64,000 nt of DNA from Chryseobacterium glaciei (GTDB lineage: Bacteria; Bacteroidota; Bacteroidia; Flavobacteriales; Weeksellaceae): contig NZ_CP015199.1 of NCBI RefSeq assembly GCF_001648155.1, positions 2,918,501 to 2,982,500 on the forward strand. The letters run 5' to 3'. How positions within the stretch are numbered: the first letter of the stretch is position 1; each line of letters begins with the position of its first letter. Under the pieces are notes generated by a model that worked only from the letters and a program-made list of their open reading frames with translations, searched no databases and was not told the origin of the DNA. Below, one piece after another: positions 1 through 8,301 of the stretch. A program made the position numbers and the translations under genes.

Positions 1-21
1 CTATATAATAAAAGAAATTTT

Positions 22-29
22 TATCTTTG
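22..29 (+). promoter_or_regulatory. -7 promoter box of the thioredoxin-like gene
   Basis: TATCTTTG matches the Bacteroidota -7 consensus TAnnTTTG and lies 18 bases before the ATG at 48. A -33 TTG element would fall at or before the window edge, so it cannot be checked. The box shows that an in-frame TTG at 27, inside the promoter, is not the start codon. Confidence 0.6.
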
Positions 30-47
30 TGGCTAAATAAAAAAGAT

Positions 48-602
48 ATGAATACTCCCTCAAATATGATCGCATTAGGAACAAAAGCTCCTTTTTTTGA
101 GCTTCCGAATCCTTCAAAAAGTAATGAAATCCAATCATTGGATGATTTGAAAGGTAAAAAAGGAACATTGGTGATCTTTATGTGCAACCATTGCCCGTTC
201 GTTCTTCACGTAATCGATAAATTGAATGAATTATATGAAGATTATAACGAAAGAGGAATAGAATTCATCGCGATCAACGCTAATAACGTAGAAAAATATC
301 CGGATGATTCTCCAGAGAAAATGATCGAATTCCAAATTGAAAAGAACTTTGACTTTCCTTATTTATATGACGAAAGCCAGGCAATCGCAAAAGCATACGA
401 AGCCGCTTGTACACCGGATTTCTTTTTCTTTGATGAAAAATTAGACCTTATTTACAGAGGACAAATGGATGACTCAAGACCTGGAAATAATAAAGATGTT
501 ACGGGTGAAGACCTTATTATCGCTTTTGAAAATCTTTTATTAGGCGAGCCTCAGGAAGATATTCAAAGACCAAGCATGGGTTGTAATATTAAATGGAAAT
601 AA
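48..602 (+). CDS. Thioredoxin-fold (AhpC/TSA-type) protein
   Basis: A 184-residue protein of the redoxin/thioredoxin superfamily. After a short N-terminal strand region it has CNHCPF at residues 46-51, the position of the redox CxxC active site, and a TPD motif near 126-128 that supplies the cis-proline loop of the fold. There is no signal peptide, so it should be cytoplasmic and act as a thiol-disulfide oxidoreductase or thiol peroxidase-like protein; the substrate is unknown. The start at 48 is chosen because a -7 box covers the upstream TTG. It is transcribed alone and followed by a hairpin terminator. Family membership is clear; the exact role is not. Confidence 0.8.
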   Translation: MNTPSNMIALGTKAPFFELPNPSKSNEIQSLDDLKGKKGTLVIFMCNHCPFVLHVIDKLNELYEDYNERGIEFIAINANNVEKYPDDSPEKMIEFQIEKNFDFPYLYDESQAIAKAYEAACTPDFFFFDEKLDLIYRGQMDDSRPGNNKDVTGEDLIIAFENLLLGEPQEDIQRPSMGCNIKWK

Positions 603-660
603 ATTTTAAATTGATAGTTGCGGGTTGTCAGTTGACGGCTTTGTAATTTGATGATAATAT

Positions 661-690
661 AAAGCTGTTCTTTTTGAGCAGCTTTTTTAT
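661..690 (+). terminator. Rho-independent terminator after the thioredoxin-like gene
   Basis: A 10-bp stem (AAAGCTGTTC pairing with GAGCAGCTTT, one G-U pair) with a TTTTT loop is followed directly by a T-rich run. It lies 58 bases after the stop codon. Confidence 0.75.
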
Positions 691-793
691 TTAATATTGT
701 TTAAAAAATATTTTTCACGAAAATGTTGTTCTAATTAATTGTAATTGTGTATTTTACACGGAGTTTAATGTTTTTTTTTATTAGCTTTAAAAG

Positions 794-826
794 TTATTAA
801 CACGGTTATCCACAGAGTTATCCACA
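794..826 (+). other. Cluster of three DnaA boxes at 12-base spacing
   Basis: TTATTAACA (794-802), TTATCCACA (806-814) and TTATCCACA (818-826) lie on one strand at exact 12-base steps. The last two match the DnaA-box consensus fully. The preceding 100 bases are very AT-rich, and the site lies between the 3' ends of two convergent genes. This could be a replication origin, a DnaA-titrating site or chance; see findings. Confidence 0.5.
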
Positions 827-835
827 ATTTTTGTT

Positions 836-1741
836 TTAAAAACTAGCCTTGATTTTAACTTCATTTTCAATCTTCAAGTCTACATTCACTTTACTAGGAG
901 AATAATTTTTAATAAACTCAGAAGGCGTTTTTTGGGTGTATTTTTTAAACATTCTATTAAAATAAGTTACATTATTAAAACCGCAGCTGTAACTGCATTC
1001 TGAGATACTTTTATCCTGCGCCATCAGTAGGCAGGCCTTATTGATACGATATCGGTTCACAAATTCTGTAAACGTAATCTGTGTGGCTTTTTTGAAAAAA
1101 TTACAGAAAGCGGGAAGGGTGAGATTGGCCAGTTTTGCAACATCTTCAATATTAATTTCTTTGTCATAATTATGTTCAACAAAGGTGAAAATATTTTCCA
1201 AACGGGTTTTATTTCTTGAAATGATCGTGTAAGGCATGATTTCCTTGTTTAAAAGTTCATAATCCTTACATTTTGAAAGTTCAAACAAAATTTCCAACAA
1301 CAATAAATATCTTTTATAACCTTCAGATTCTAACATGAGTTTTAATCTTGGAAGCATTGATTTTTTGACCTTGGTATGAAATTGAATGCCATATTTTGAA
1401 AGCTCCAACAGGTTTTTAATAGATCTCGCTTCAACTTCTTGTTGCGGAAACTGCAAAATATCTTCATTGAATTGTAAAACAATTTCCTCGTGCGGGTCAA
1501 TAGAGTTTAATCCAAATCCCGAGTGTGGAATATTAGAACCAATCAACACCAAATCACCGTTCGTATAATTGCTTTTGTGGTAGCCAACGTGGCGCGTTCC
1601 GTTCCCTGAAATCACGCACACAAGCTCAATTTCGGGATGATAATGGTATTCCCATTTAAATTCCGAAATAGGTGAGTTGTTATGAATTGTGCGAAAAGAG
1701 CTCTTTTCATCGGGGATCACTCGTTCAAATGTAACTTTCAT
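836..1741 (-). CDS. AraC-family transcriptional regulator (cupin sensor domain)
   Basis: A 301-residue regulator. The N-terminal ~150 residues look like the AraC cupin sensor domain (WEYHYHPEIELVCV near residues 30-43, then GDLVLIG and PHSG), which usually binds a small ligand. The last ~100 residues carry two helix-turn-helix units: IEDVAKLANLTLPAFCNFFK, and then SISECSYSCGFNNVTYFNRMFKK with the family ending TPSEF. It is divergent from the permease gene at 1864 with 122 bases between the start codons, so it probably controls the permease-trehalase-receptor operon. A trehalose-related inducer is inferred from context only. Confidence 0.85.
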   Translation of the reverse strand: MKVTFERVIPDEKSSFRTIHNNSPISEFKWEYHYHPEIELVCVISGNGTRHVGYHKSNYTNGDLVLIGSNIPHSGFGLNSIDPHEEIVLQFNEDILQFPQQEVEARSIKNLLELSKYGIQFHTKVKKSMLPRLKLMLESEGYKRYLLLLEILFELSKCKDYELLNKEIMPYTIISRNKTRLENIFTFVEHNYDKEINIEDVAKLANLTLPAFCNFFKKATQITFTEFVNRYRINKACLLMAQDKSISECSYSCGFNNVTYFNRMFKKYTQKTPSEFIKNYSPSKVNVDLKIENEVKIKASF

Positions 1742-1806
1742 TCAGTTAATCGTATTTTATCGACTAAAATAATAATTATATTAATATAGTTCAAATATTC
1801 ATTTAC

Positions 1807-1829
1807 TGTGTTAAATTAACGTTAACACA
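1807..1829. promoter_or_regulatory. Candidate operator for the AraC regulator
   Basis: A perfect inverted repeat, TGTGTTAA and TTAACACA separated by 7 bases, lies in the divergent gap. It ends 8 bases before the permease -7-like box and so covers the expected -33 position. Its placement suggests a regulator site. Assignment to the neighbouring AraC protein is inference. Confidence 0.45.
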
Positions 1830-1837
1830 AATGCTTA

Positions 1838-1845
1838 TATCTTAG
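1838..1845 (+). promoter_or_regulatory. -7 promoter box of the trehalose operon
   Basis: TATCTTAG differs from TAnnTTTG at one position and lies 18 bases before the permease ATG at 1864. No clear TTG -33 element is seen, and the palindrome at 1807-1829 occupies that area. This fits a promoter that needs an activator. Confidence 0.45.
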
Positions 1846-1863
1846 CCACCAAGAAATTATTTA

Positions 1864-3093
1864 ATGAAAAATTTCAACATAAAGGCAGTTTTATTTTTAA
1901 ATTATTTTGTTTTTGCAATTCTATTGAATTCTGTGGGAACGGTAATTTTACAGATGCAGCAAAATTTCGGGATCTCGAAATCTTCTGCAAGTATTTTGGA
2001 GGGTTTTAAAGACTTGCCGATTGCTATTTGTTCGTTCATTTTAGCATCTTTTTTACCAAAAATAGGAATCAAAAAATCAATGCTGATTGCATTGTTTTTG
2101 GTGAGTTGCATGTGCTTTGTAATGCCTTTTTCTGATGATTTCTGGTTTTTCAAATTACTGTTTACGATTGTCGGAATTTCTTTCGCCTTGATTAAAATTT
2201 CGGTTTTCACATCTATCGGATTGGTGACAAATACAGATAAGGAACACTCAAGTTTTATGGGATATCTGGAAGGATTTTTCATGATTGGAGTGTTGGTTGG
2301 AAATGTTTTATTCAGTTTATTTATTGACGATCATAATTCGAAATCTACGCATTGGCTGAATGTCTATTGGGTGTTGGGAGCACTTTCTACACTATCATTT
2401 CTGTTTCTTTTCTTTTCAAAATTGAATGAAAATGAAGCAAAAAGCGAAAAAACAGACTTGTTGGGAGATCTAAAAAACAGTGCAAGTTTATTCAGTTACA
2501 GAAAAGTGTTGTTCTTTTTATTATGTGCTTTTCTTTTTGTTTTGGTAGAACAGAGTTTCCAAACGTGGACGCCGACTTTTTATAAAGAAATCCTAAAAGT
2601 TCCAACTTCGATGAGTATTCAGGCGGGTGCGGTTTTGGCGGGTGCTTTTGCGTTGGGAAGATTTTTATCGGGGTTTTTTTCGAAAAAATTCAGTTGGATT
2701 TACGTTGTTTCCTTTTGTGTAATTGGTTTTGCAATAAGTATTTTATTGGTTTTACCTTTAACTCACAATATTCATATCGACACAGGAACAACTTGGCTGA
2801 ACGCTCCATTGGTTGTGTATTTATTTCCATTAATGGGCGGTTTGTTGGCTCCGATTTACCCAAGTATTAATTCTGTGATCTTAGCATCAATTCCAAAATA
2901 TTTACACAGTGCAATGTCTGGTTTGATTGTCGTTTTTTCTGCCATCGGAGGAACAATTGGTTCGATAATTACAGGTTTTGTATTTGAAAAATTTAGCGGA
3001 CAACAGGCGTTTTACCTTTCATTAATTCCACTTTCAATGTTGATTGTTTCGGCAATTTTCATGAATAAATTAAAAATAAATCCTAAAAAATAA
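1864..3093 (+). CDS. MFS transporter, probable trehalose/disaccharide permease
   Basis: A 409-residue major facilitator superfamily protein with about 12 hydrophobic segments split into two halves by a charged central loop (near residues 185-205, NENEAKSEKT). The N-terminal half resembles the sugar permeases of the fucose/glucose group. The start is the ATG 18 bases after a -7-like box. Its stop is only 2 bases before the trehalase start, so the two are co-transcribed and probably act in sequence: sugar enters across the inner membrane and is hydrolysed in the cytoplasm. Family is clear from topology. Trehalose as substrate is inferred from the next gene. Confidence 0.8.
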   Translation: MKNFNIKAVLFLNYFVFAILLNSVGTVILQMQQNFGISKSSASILEGFKDLPIAICSFILASFLPKIGIKKSMLIALFLVSCMCFVMPFSDDFWFFKLLFTIVGISFALIKISVFTSIGLVTNTDKEHSSFMGYLEGFFMIGVLVGNVLFSLFIDDHNSKSTHWLNVYWVLGALSTLSFLFLFFSKLNENEAKSEKTDLLGDLKNSASLFSYRKVLFFLLCAFLFVLVEQSFQTWTPTFYKEILKVPTSMSIQAGAVLAGAFALGRFLSGFFSKKFSWIYVVSFCVIGFAISILLVLPLTHNIHIDTGTTWLNAPLVVYLFPLMGGLLAPIYPSINSVILASIPKYLHSAMSGLIVVFSAIGGTIGSIITGFVFEKFSGQQAFYLSLIPLSMLIVSAIFMNKLKINPKK

Positions 3094-3095
3094 AA

Positions 3096-4568
3096 ATGAG
3101 TAATCAACTTTACATAAACGAAATTCAGGTTCTTTTTGATGATGTTCAAAGATCTAAAGTTTTTGAAGATCAAAAGATGATGACAGATGCGGTTCCATTA
3201 TTTTCTATTGCTGAAATTAATTCAAAATATGAAAAGGAAAAAGATACAGACGGTTTTGATTTGAAAGCTTTTGTAATGTCAAATTTCGATTTTTTGGGCG
3301 CTAAAATTTCGATCACGAGAGAAAAACAGTTGCCAATTAACGAACATATCGAAAAACTTTGGGATGAACTGACAAGAACTGCTTACGAAGAAAAGGGAAC
3401 ATTATTAAAACTTCCAAAGCCTTATGTAGTTCCGGGAGGGCGTTTCAACGAGTTTTTCTATTGGGACAGCTATTTTATTATGCTTGGTTTACAGGTTTCT
3501 GGAAGAGTAGAAATGATGGAGAATATTATTGAAAGCTGTTCTTATTTAATTCAAACCGTTGGATTTGTGCCGAATGCGAGCAGAACTCATTTTTTGAGTC
3601 GTTCTCAACCTCCGTATTTTTCTTTGATGCTTGATTTGCTTTTTGAAACCACAAAAGACGAAAACATTTACATCAAATATCATGATACACTGGAAAAAGA
3701 GTATGCTTTCTGGATGAATGGTGAAGAAGGCTTGGAAAATGGTTCTAATACAAAAAGAGTTGTAAAAACAGTTGACGGAGATATTTTAAACCGTTATTAC
3801 GACGCAGAAAACGAACCTCGTCCTGAAAGTTATTTAATTGATATTGAAGACAGCGAAAATACAGAAGGCGAATTTTACAGAAACATAAGAAGCGCCTGCG
3901 AATCGGGTTGGGATTTTTCCAGCAGATGGTTTGCAGATGGCGAAACAATACAAACAATAGAAACACTGAATCTTGCTGAGGTTGATCTGAACTGTCTTTT
4001 ATGGCATTTGGAAAATACGTTAGCAAAATCTTCAGCGCTACAAAATTTAACAGAAAAGGAATTTTACTTTACTCAAAGAGCAGCAAAGCGAAGACAGATG
4101 ATCGATAAATACTTTTGGGATGAAAACATGTATAAAGATTATCACACAAAAAAACACACAACAACACCATCTGAACATATTGCTGCTCTTTATCCTTTAT
4201 TCCTTGGTTTGGCCAGTGAAGAACAGGCGAAATCTGTTGCAAAAAACATAGAAGAAAAGTTCTTGTATCAGGGCGGATTGGTTACCACAACCAAAAACTC
4301 AGGGCAACAATGGGATTTACCGAATGCTTGGGCGCCTTATCAATGGTTAGGTTTTAAATCAATGAAAAATTATGGATTTGATGATCTGGCCGAGAAAATT
4401 AAAAATAACTGGTGTTCGAATGTAGAACGAGTGTACAACAACACCGGAAAATTAATGGAGAAATATAATGCTCTGGATACAGAAACGATTGCCGGAGGTG
4501 GAGAATATCCAAATCAAGACGGTTTTGGCTGGACGAACGGTGTTTATTTAAAATTAAAACAAAATTAA
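3096..4568 (+). CDS. treF: Cytoplasmic alpha,alpha-trehalase (GH37)
   Basis: A 490-residue glycoside hydrolase family 37 enzyme that splits trehalose into two glucoses. Both family signatures are present: PGGRFNEFFYWDSYF near 113-127 and QWDLPNAWAPYQ near 400. The presumed catalytic acid is Asp273 in ESGWDFSSRW, and the base is Glu470 in the glycine-rich GGGEY motif close to the C-terminus. There is no signal peptide, so it resembles the cytoplasmic TreF type rather than periplasmic TreA. It lies between an MFS permease and a TonB-dependent receptor in one operon under a divergent AraC regulator. The enzyme family is certain; the gene symbol is by analogy. Confidence 0.9.
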   Translation: MSNQLYINEIQVLFDDVQRSKVFEDQKMMTDAVPLFSIAEINSKYEKEKDTDGFDLKAFVMSNFDFLGAKISITREKQLPINEHIEKLWDELTRTAYEEKGTLLKLPKPYVVPGGRFNEFFYWDSYFIMLGLQVSGRVEMMENIIESCSYLIQTVGFVPNASRTHFLSRSQPPYFSLMLDLLFETTKDENIYIKYHDTLEKEYAFWMNGEEGLENGSNTKRVVKTVDGDILNRYYDAENEPRPESYLIDIEDSENTEGEFYRNIRSACESGWDFSSRWFADGETIQTIETLNLAEVDLNCLLWHLENTLAKSSALQNLTEKEFYFTQRAAKRRQMIDKYFWDENMYKDYHTKKHTTTPSEHIAALYPLFLGLASEEQAKSVAKNIEEKFLYQGGLVTTTKNSGQQWDLPNAWAPYQWLGFKSMKNYGFDDLAEKIKNNWCSNVERVYNNTGKLMEKYNALDTETIAGGGEYPNQDGFGWTNGVYLKLKQN

Positions 4569-4588
4569 AACTAACTATAAAAAATCAT

Positions 4589-7030
4589 ATGGCTATGAAA
4601 AAAAAATCGATCTTTTTAATTGCCGGTATTGCAACGCTTTATTTCAACAATGCGTATGCTCAGGAAACTCCACAGGATTCTACCAGATCGGCATCTATTG
4701 AACAAGTAGTAATCACTGGTAACTCAAATCCTAAAAAGAAAATAGAATCAAGTACCGCAATTTCTACCTTTAGTGCAAAAGAAATTCAGAAACAAAACCC
4801 GATTAGTGCGGCTGCTTTGCTACAAAGAGTTCCGGGGTTTGCCGTGGAAACTTCTGGTGGTGAAGTAGGAAACAACCTTTTTGCAAGAGGTATTCCTTCT
4901 GCAGGAGCTTATGAATTTGTGCAGGTTCAGGAAGACGGATTGCCTGTTTTCGAAGATGGAGCTTTGCAGTTTGCTAACGCAGATAATTTCTTCCGTGTTG
5001 ATAATTCAGTGAGTAGATTAGAAGCTTTGAGAGGAGGTTCAGGATCTATTTTCGCAACGAATTCTCCTGGAGGTTTGATCAACTTTATTACAAAAGAAGG
5101 CGGTAACGACTTTAAAGGAACTGCAAAAATTGAGACAAGTACTTACGGTTTAATGCGTACCGATGTCAACTTGGGTGGCGCTTTGGTTCAGGATAAATTG
5201 TTCTTCAATGTTGGCGGGTTCTACAGAAGCGATGACGGAATCAGAAAAACTGGTTTTAAAGCCAATCAGGGCGGACAAATCAGAATGAATCTGAAATATG
5301 TTTTTGATAAAGGATACGCTAAAGTTTATTATAAAAAACTAGACGACAGAAATACGTTCTATCTTCCGATTCCTTTGGTAAGAGACGGAAATGATATAAA
5401 AGAATTTGGTGGTTTTGATGCTAATTATGGAACTTACAGCTACAGAACGATCAGTCAGTTAAATATTCCCCAAGCAGGCGGCGGATTTTTCAACAGAAAT
5501 TTAGAAGATGGAATTCATCCGAAGGTTGATGTTTTAGGAGCTGAATTTAAATATGATCTTGGAAATAATTTCTCTGTTTTAAACAAAACAAGATATACCA
5601 ATATCAATATGAATTATACGGGGATTTTCCCGGCTGGTGGGCCTCAATTGGCGTCTGATTTTGCTAAAGCAAATGGAATTGCCGGAAACAATTTCCAATA
5701 TTCATCAGTAAGCTCAGGAGCAATTATGAATCCGGCTTATGTTCAGGAATTAGGATTCTGGGCGATTGATAAGCAGATGAATAACTTTGTAAATGACTTA
5801 CAGTTCAATTACAAATTTGACAAAGGAAATGTAACGGCAGGTTTCTATAAATCAAACTGGAAATCCCACCAATACTGGAACTGGAGCAATATTCTAACAA
5901 CAGCAACAGACAGACCGGAACTTCTTAATTTGGTTGATACTTCATTAACGCCAAACAGTGTTGGATATTCTAAAACTTATAATGGAGTTACAGATATGAC
6001 TTTCCTTCAGAGAGATACACAAACTCAAGGAAGTTTGAATGATCTTTATGCAAATTTAGACTATAACATTACGGATGATTTAAGCGTAAATGCCGGACTT
6101 CGTTATAGTCATGATTATTATAAAGGAAATTTTGCTAATACAACGAGCGCTAATCTTAATAACTCAGGATTAACGACAGATGGAACTCATAGCTTTTTAA
6201 CAACAACGGCGGATGACAATATGAGTGTTTTAGGAAATAAATACACGTATTGGAATTATAATATTGATAAAGTTTCTTTCACTCTTGCTGCAAACTATAA
6301 AATTAACAGAGAAAATGCAGTGTATGCTCGTTTTTCTAATGGTTTCAGATCTCCGAATGAAGAAGCGTATTATAATTATTTCTCCAACCCGACACCGGAT
6401 CAGCCTTTGAAATCTGTATCAACCAATCAGTTTGAAGTAGGATATAAATATTATTCAAGAACATTTGATATTGCTGTAATTCCTTTTTACTCAACACTTA
6501 AAAACCTTTCGTTTACGGATGTTTTCTCTGATGGAACTTCAGAAAATACTTTTGCTAATACCAAAAACTTTGGGGTTGAATTAGAAGGATATGCAAGATT
6601 GTTTGATAATGTATTGGAACTTACCTTTAACGGAACAATTCAAAATCCGAAGTATGACGGCTTGGAAGCAGGAAGCGTTCTGGAAGGGAATGTAGTAAGA
6701 AGAATCCCGAAATTATATTTTAATATTTCGCCAGCCGTAAATATTACGAAGCAATGGAGAACGTATGTAAGCTATAATTATTATGGTAAACGTTTTCAGG
6801 ATCAGACAAATCAAGATACTTTACCTGCATTTGGTGAAGTTGGAGCCGGAATGTCTTATCAGTTAGGAAAAATACGTTTTGCAGTTGATGGAACGAATAT
6901 TTTCAATACGATCGGAATTACAGAAGGAGATCCAAGATCACAATCTGTACAACAAGCGGGTAGTACGACGATCATGGCAAGACCAATTATGGGTGCTGCT
7001 GTAAGAGCGTCAGTTGCATTTGACTTCTAA
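4589..7030 (+). CDS. TonB-dependent outer membrane receptor (trehalose locus)
   Basis: An 813-residue receptor. A signal peptide ends near residue 24 (NNAYAQ), followed directly by a plug domain (IEQVVITGN, then SAAALLQRVPGF, LRGGSGSIFATNSPGG and NFITKEGG). A long beta-barrel ends in the outer-membrane signal RASVAFDF with terminal Phe. It has no N-terminal carboxypeptidase-like domain and no SusD partner nearby. The ATG at 4595 is an alternative start two codons in. It is 20 bases downstream of the trehalase and probably in the same operon. It is inferred to import trehalose or a trehalose-containing glycan, which no sequence feature proves. Confidence 0.85.
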   Translation: MAMKKKSIFLIAGIATLYFNNAYAQETPQDSTRSASIEQVVITGNSNPKKKIESSTAISTFSAKEIQKQNPISAAALLQRVPGFAVETSGGEVGNNLFARGIPSAGAYEFVQVQEDGLPVFEDGALQFANADNFFRVDNSVSRLEALRGGSGSIFATNSPGGLINFITKEGGNDFKGTAKIETSTYGLMRTDVNLGGALVQDKLFFNVGGFYRSDDGIRKTGFKANQGGQIRMNLKYVFDKGYAKVYYKKLDDRNTFYLPIPLVRDGNDIKEFGGFDANYGTYSYRTISQLNIPQAGGGFFNRNLEDGIHPKVDVLGAEFKYDLGNNFSVLNKTRYTNINMNYTGIFPAGGPQLASDFAKANGIAGNNFQYSSVSSGAIMNPAYVQELGFWAIDKQMNNFVNDLQFNYKFDKGNVTAGFYKSNWKSHQYWNWSNILTTATDRPELLNLVDTSLTPNSVGYSKTYNGVTDMTFLQRDTQTQGSLNDLYANLDYNITDDLSVNAGLRYSHDYYKGNFANTTSANLNNSGLTTDGTHSFLTTTADDNMSVLGNKYTYWNYNIDKVSFTLAANYKINRENAVYARFSNGFRSPNEEAYYNYFSNPTPDQPLKSVSTNQFEVGYKYYSRTFDIAVIPFYSTLKNLSFTDVFSDGTSENTFANTKNFGVELEGYARLFDNVLELTFNGTIQNPKYDGLEAGSVLEGNVVRRIPKLYFNISPAVNITKQWRTYVSYNYYGKRFQDQTNQDTLPAFGEVGAGMSYQLGKIRFAVDGTNIFNTIGITEGDPRSQSVQQAGSTTIMARPIMGAAVRASVAFDF

Positions 7031-7060
7031 ATAACTTAGTTTTTTTCATATCAAATTAAG

Positions 7061-7090
7061 AAACCGTCAGATTTTTTCTGACGGTTTTGT
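7061..7090 (+). terminator. Terminator of the trehalose operon
   Basis: Arms AAACCGTCAGA and TCTGACGGTTT form an 11-bp stem with a T-rich loop, followed by TTGTTTAT. It sits 30 bases after the receptor stop codon. Confidence 0.8.
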
Positions 7091-7094
7091 TTAT

Positions 7095-7160
7095 CAATAG
7101 GAACGGGCTTTAGCCCGTTTATTTAAATTTAAAAATTCAATTGGCTTTAGCCAAAACTTA
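7095..7160. repeat. Interspersed palindromic repeat, copy 1 (GGCTTTAGCC type)
   Basis: Two short palindromes, AACGGGCTTTAGCCCGTTT and TTGGCTTTAGCCAA, are separated by about 20 AT-rich bases. The same arrangement, with the same flanking CAATAGG before the first palindrome, occurs at 53434-53500. The rest of the gap to 7376 holds only simple heptad-like sequence and no credible gene. Confidence 0.7.
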
Positions 7161-7376
7161 TTTTGAAACACAAAAAACGCAAATACTTTCACAAATATCC
7201 ACAATCATCTGTGTAAATCTGAGTAATCTGTGGGAGAAAAATTATACATTAAATTTATCATTTCGCAAAAAAGAAATTTGTTACATAGATTCTCCACTTT
7301 CGCTCATTCTGAATAACAATGTAGTTGTAAAAACTCTAAAACCCTAGAACTCTCCTACACTAAAACACTCAAACCC

Positions 7377-8015
7377 TTACTTCAAAAACGGATTATACTG
7401 TTTCTCAAAACCAATATTCGTAGGATTTCCATGACCTGAAAAAACCTGTGTTTCATCATCTAAAATGAAAAGCTTAGTTTTAATTCCATCAATTAATTGC
7501 TCGTAATTTCCTTTATAAAGATCGGTTCTTCCGATACTTTGTTCAAAAAGAACATCACCGGAGATCATGAATTTCTGATTTTCATTATGATAAACTACAC
7601 TTCCCGGAGAATGTCCCGGAACATGATAAATTTTAAACTTTTCTCCGTCTAATTCTAATTTGTCACCCTCATTTACGTATTCTACATCAACTTTTACCGG
7701 ATCAATTTGAAAACCAAATCTCATTCCGCTTGCTTGGAGCATATCTAATACTTCCTGATCTTCTTTGTGTAGACTTACAGGAACTTTAAATGTATCAAAA
7801 GCCCATTGCAAGCCTAAAACATGATCAATGTGAGTATGAGTCAACAATATTTTCTGAATTTTTAATTCATTTTCTTTAATGAAATTATCGATCGCTTTTG
7901 TTTCCTGTTCGTTCATATTTCCCGGATCGATCAACCAGGCATTTTTGTTTTCATTATAAACGATATAAGTATTTTCGCTTGCAAAATTGAATACGAAGCC
8001 TTGAATTTGAAGCAT
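7377..8015 (-). CDS. MBL-fold metallo-hydrolase (glyoxalase II-like)
   Basis: A 212-residue metallo-beta-lactamase-fold protein. The metal-binding HxHxDH motif is in LLTHTHIDHVLGL near residues 58-70. Further conserved blocks are VPGHSPGSVV (~130), the bridging Asp in MISGDVLFEQSIGRTDL (~152) and the final metal His in FSGHGNPT (~194). This is the pattern of hydroxyacylglutathione hydrolase-like thioester hydrolases, but it lacks the C-terminal glutathione-binding domain of true GloB, so the substrate is uncertain. No signal peptide is present. It is transcribed alone from a promoter at 8038-8045. Confidence 0.88.
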   Translation of the reverse strand: MLQIQGFVFNFASENTYIVYNENKNAWLIDPGNMNEQETKAIDNFIKENELKIQKILLTHTHIDHVLGLQWAFDTFKVPVSLHKEDQEVLDMLQASGMRFGFQIDPVKVDVEYVNEGDKLELDGEKFKIYHVPGHSPGSVVYHNENQKFMISGDVLFEQSIGRTDLYKGNYEQLIDGIKTKLFILDDETQVFSGHGNPTNIGFEKQYNPFLK

Positions 8016-8037
8016 ATGCTGAATGTTTTTATTAGGA

Positions 8038-8045
8038 CAAATTTA
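8038..8045 (-). promoter_or_regulatory. -7 promoter box of the MBL-fold gene
   Basis: Read on the minus strand this is TAAATTTG, a full match to TAnnTTTG, 22 bases before the start codon at 8015. No clear -33 TTG is seen at the expected distance. Confidence 0.5.
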
Positions 8046-8097
8046 ACTATAATAGTTCTTGTTTAAAACACCTTAATGAGTTTTTAATTATTTAAAA

Positions 8098-8192
8098 ATG
8101 CTTCGACTGCGTTCAGCATGACATCGCTAAAAAAATACGTTACAATAAAACAGTTAGTATTAGAAATGTCATGCTGAGCGAAGTCGAAGCAT
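8098..8192. repeat. Long inverted repeat (27-base arms)
   Basis: The arms 8098-8124 and 8166-8192 are complementary except at two positions; each contains the TCATGCTGA core next to the ACTTCG type end. The 41-base AT-rich centre would be the loop. It lies between the divergent MBL and T9SS plug genes, so it is not a simple 3' terminator. It looks like a dispersed palindromic element. Confidence 0.65.
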
Positions 8193-8288
8193 CTATTTTT
8201 TAATTTTAGCTATTAATTTTACATATTTAATAATTAGAAAATTGATAAGTCAAACAGATTTATTACAATGAAAATCCCATTTTTTCGT

Positions 8289-8296
8289 TATCTTCG
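8289..8296 (+). promoter_or_regulatory. -7 promoter box of the T9SS plug gene
   Basis: TATCTTCG, one mismatch to TAnnTTTG, ends 5 bases before the ATG at 8302. The transcript should therefore have almost no leader. Confidence 0.45.
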
Positions 8297-8301
8297 TCAT
8301 A

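Noticed and set aside
7141-7347. Open frame of 68 codons starting with TTG after the trehalose operon
   Set aside because: It begins inside the palindromic repeat, contains simple heptad-like intergenic sequence, has no promoter and no resemblance to any protein.
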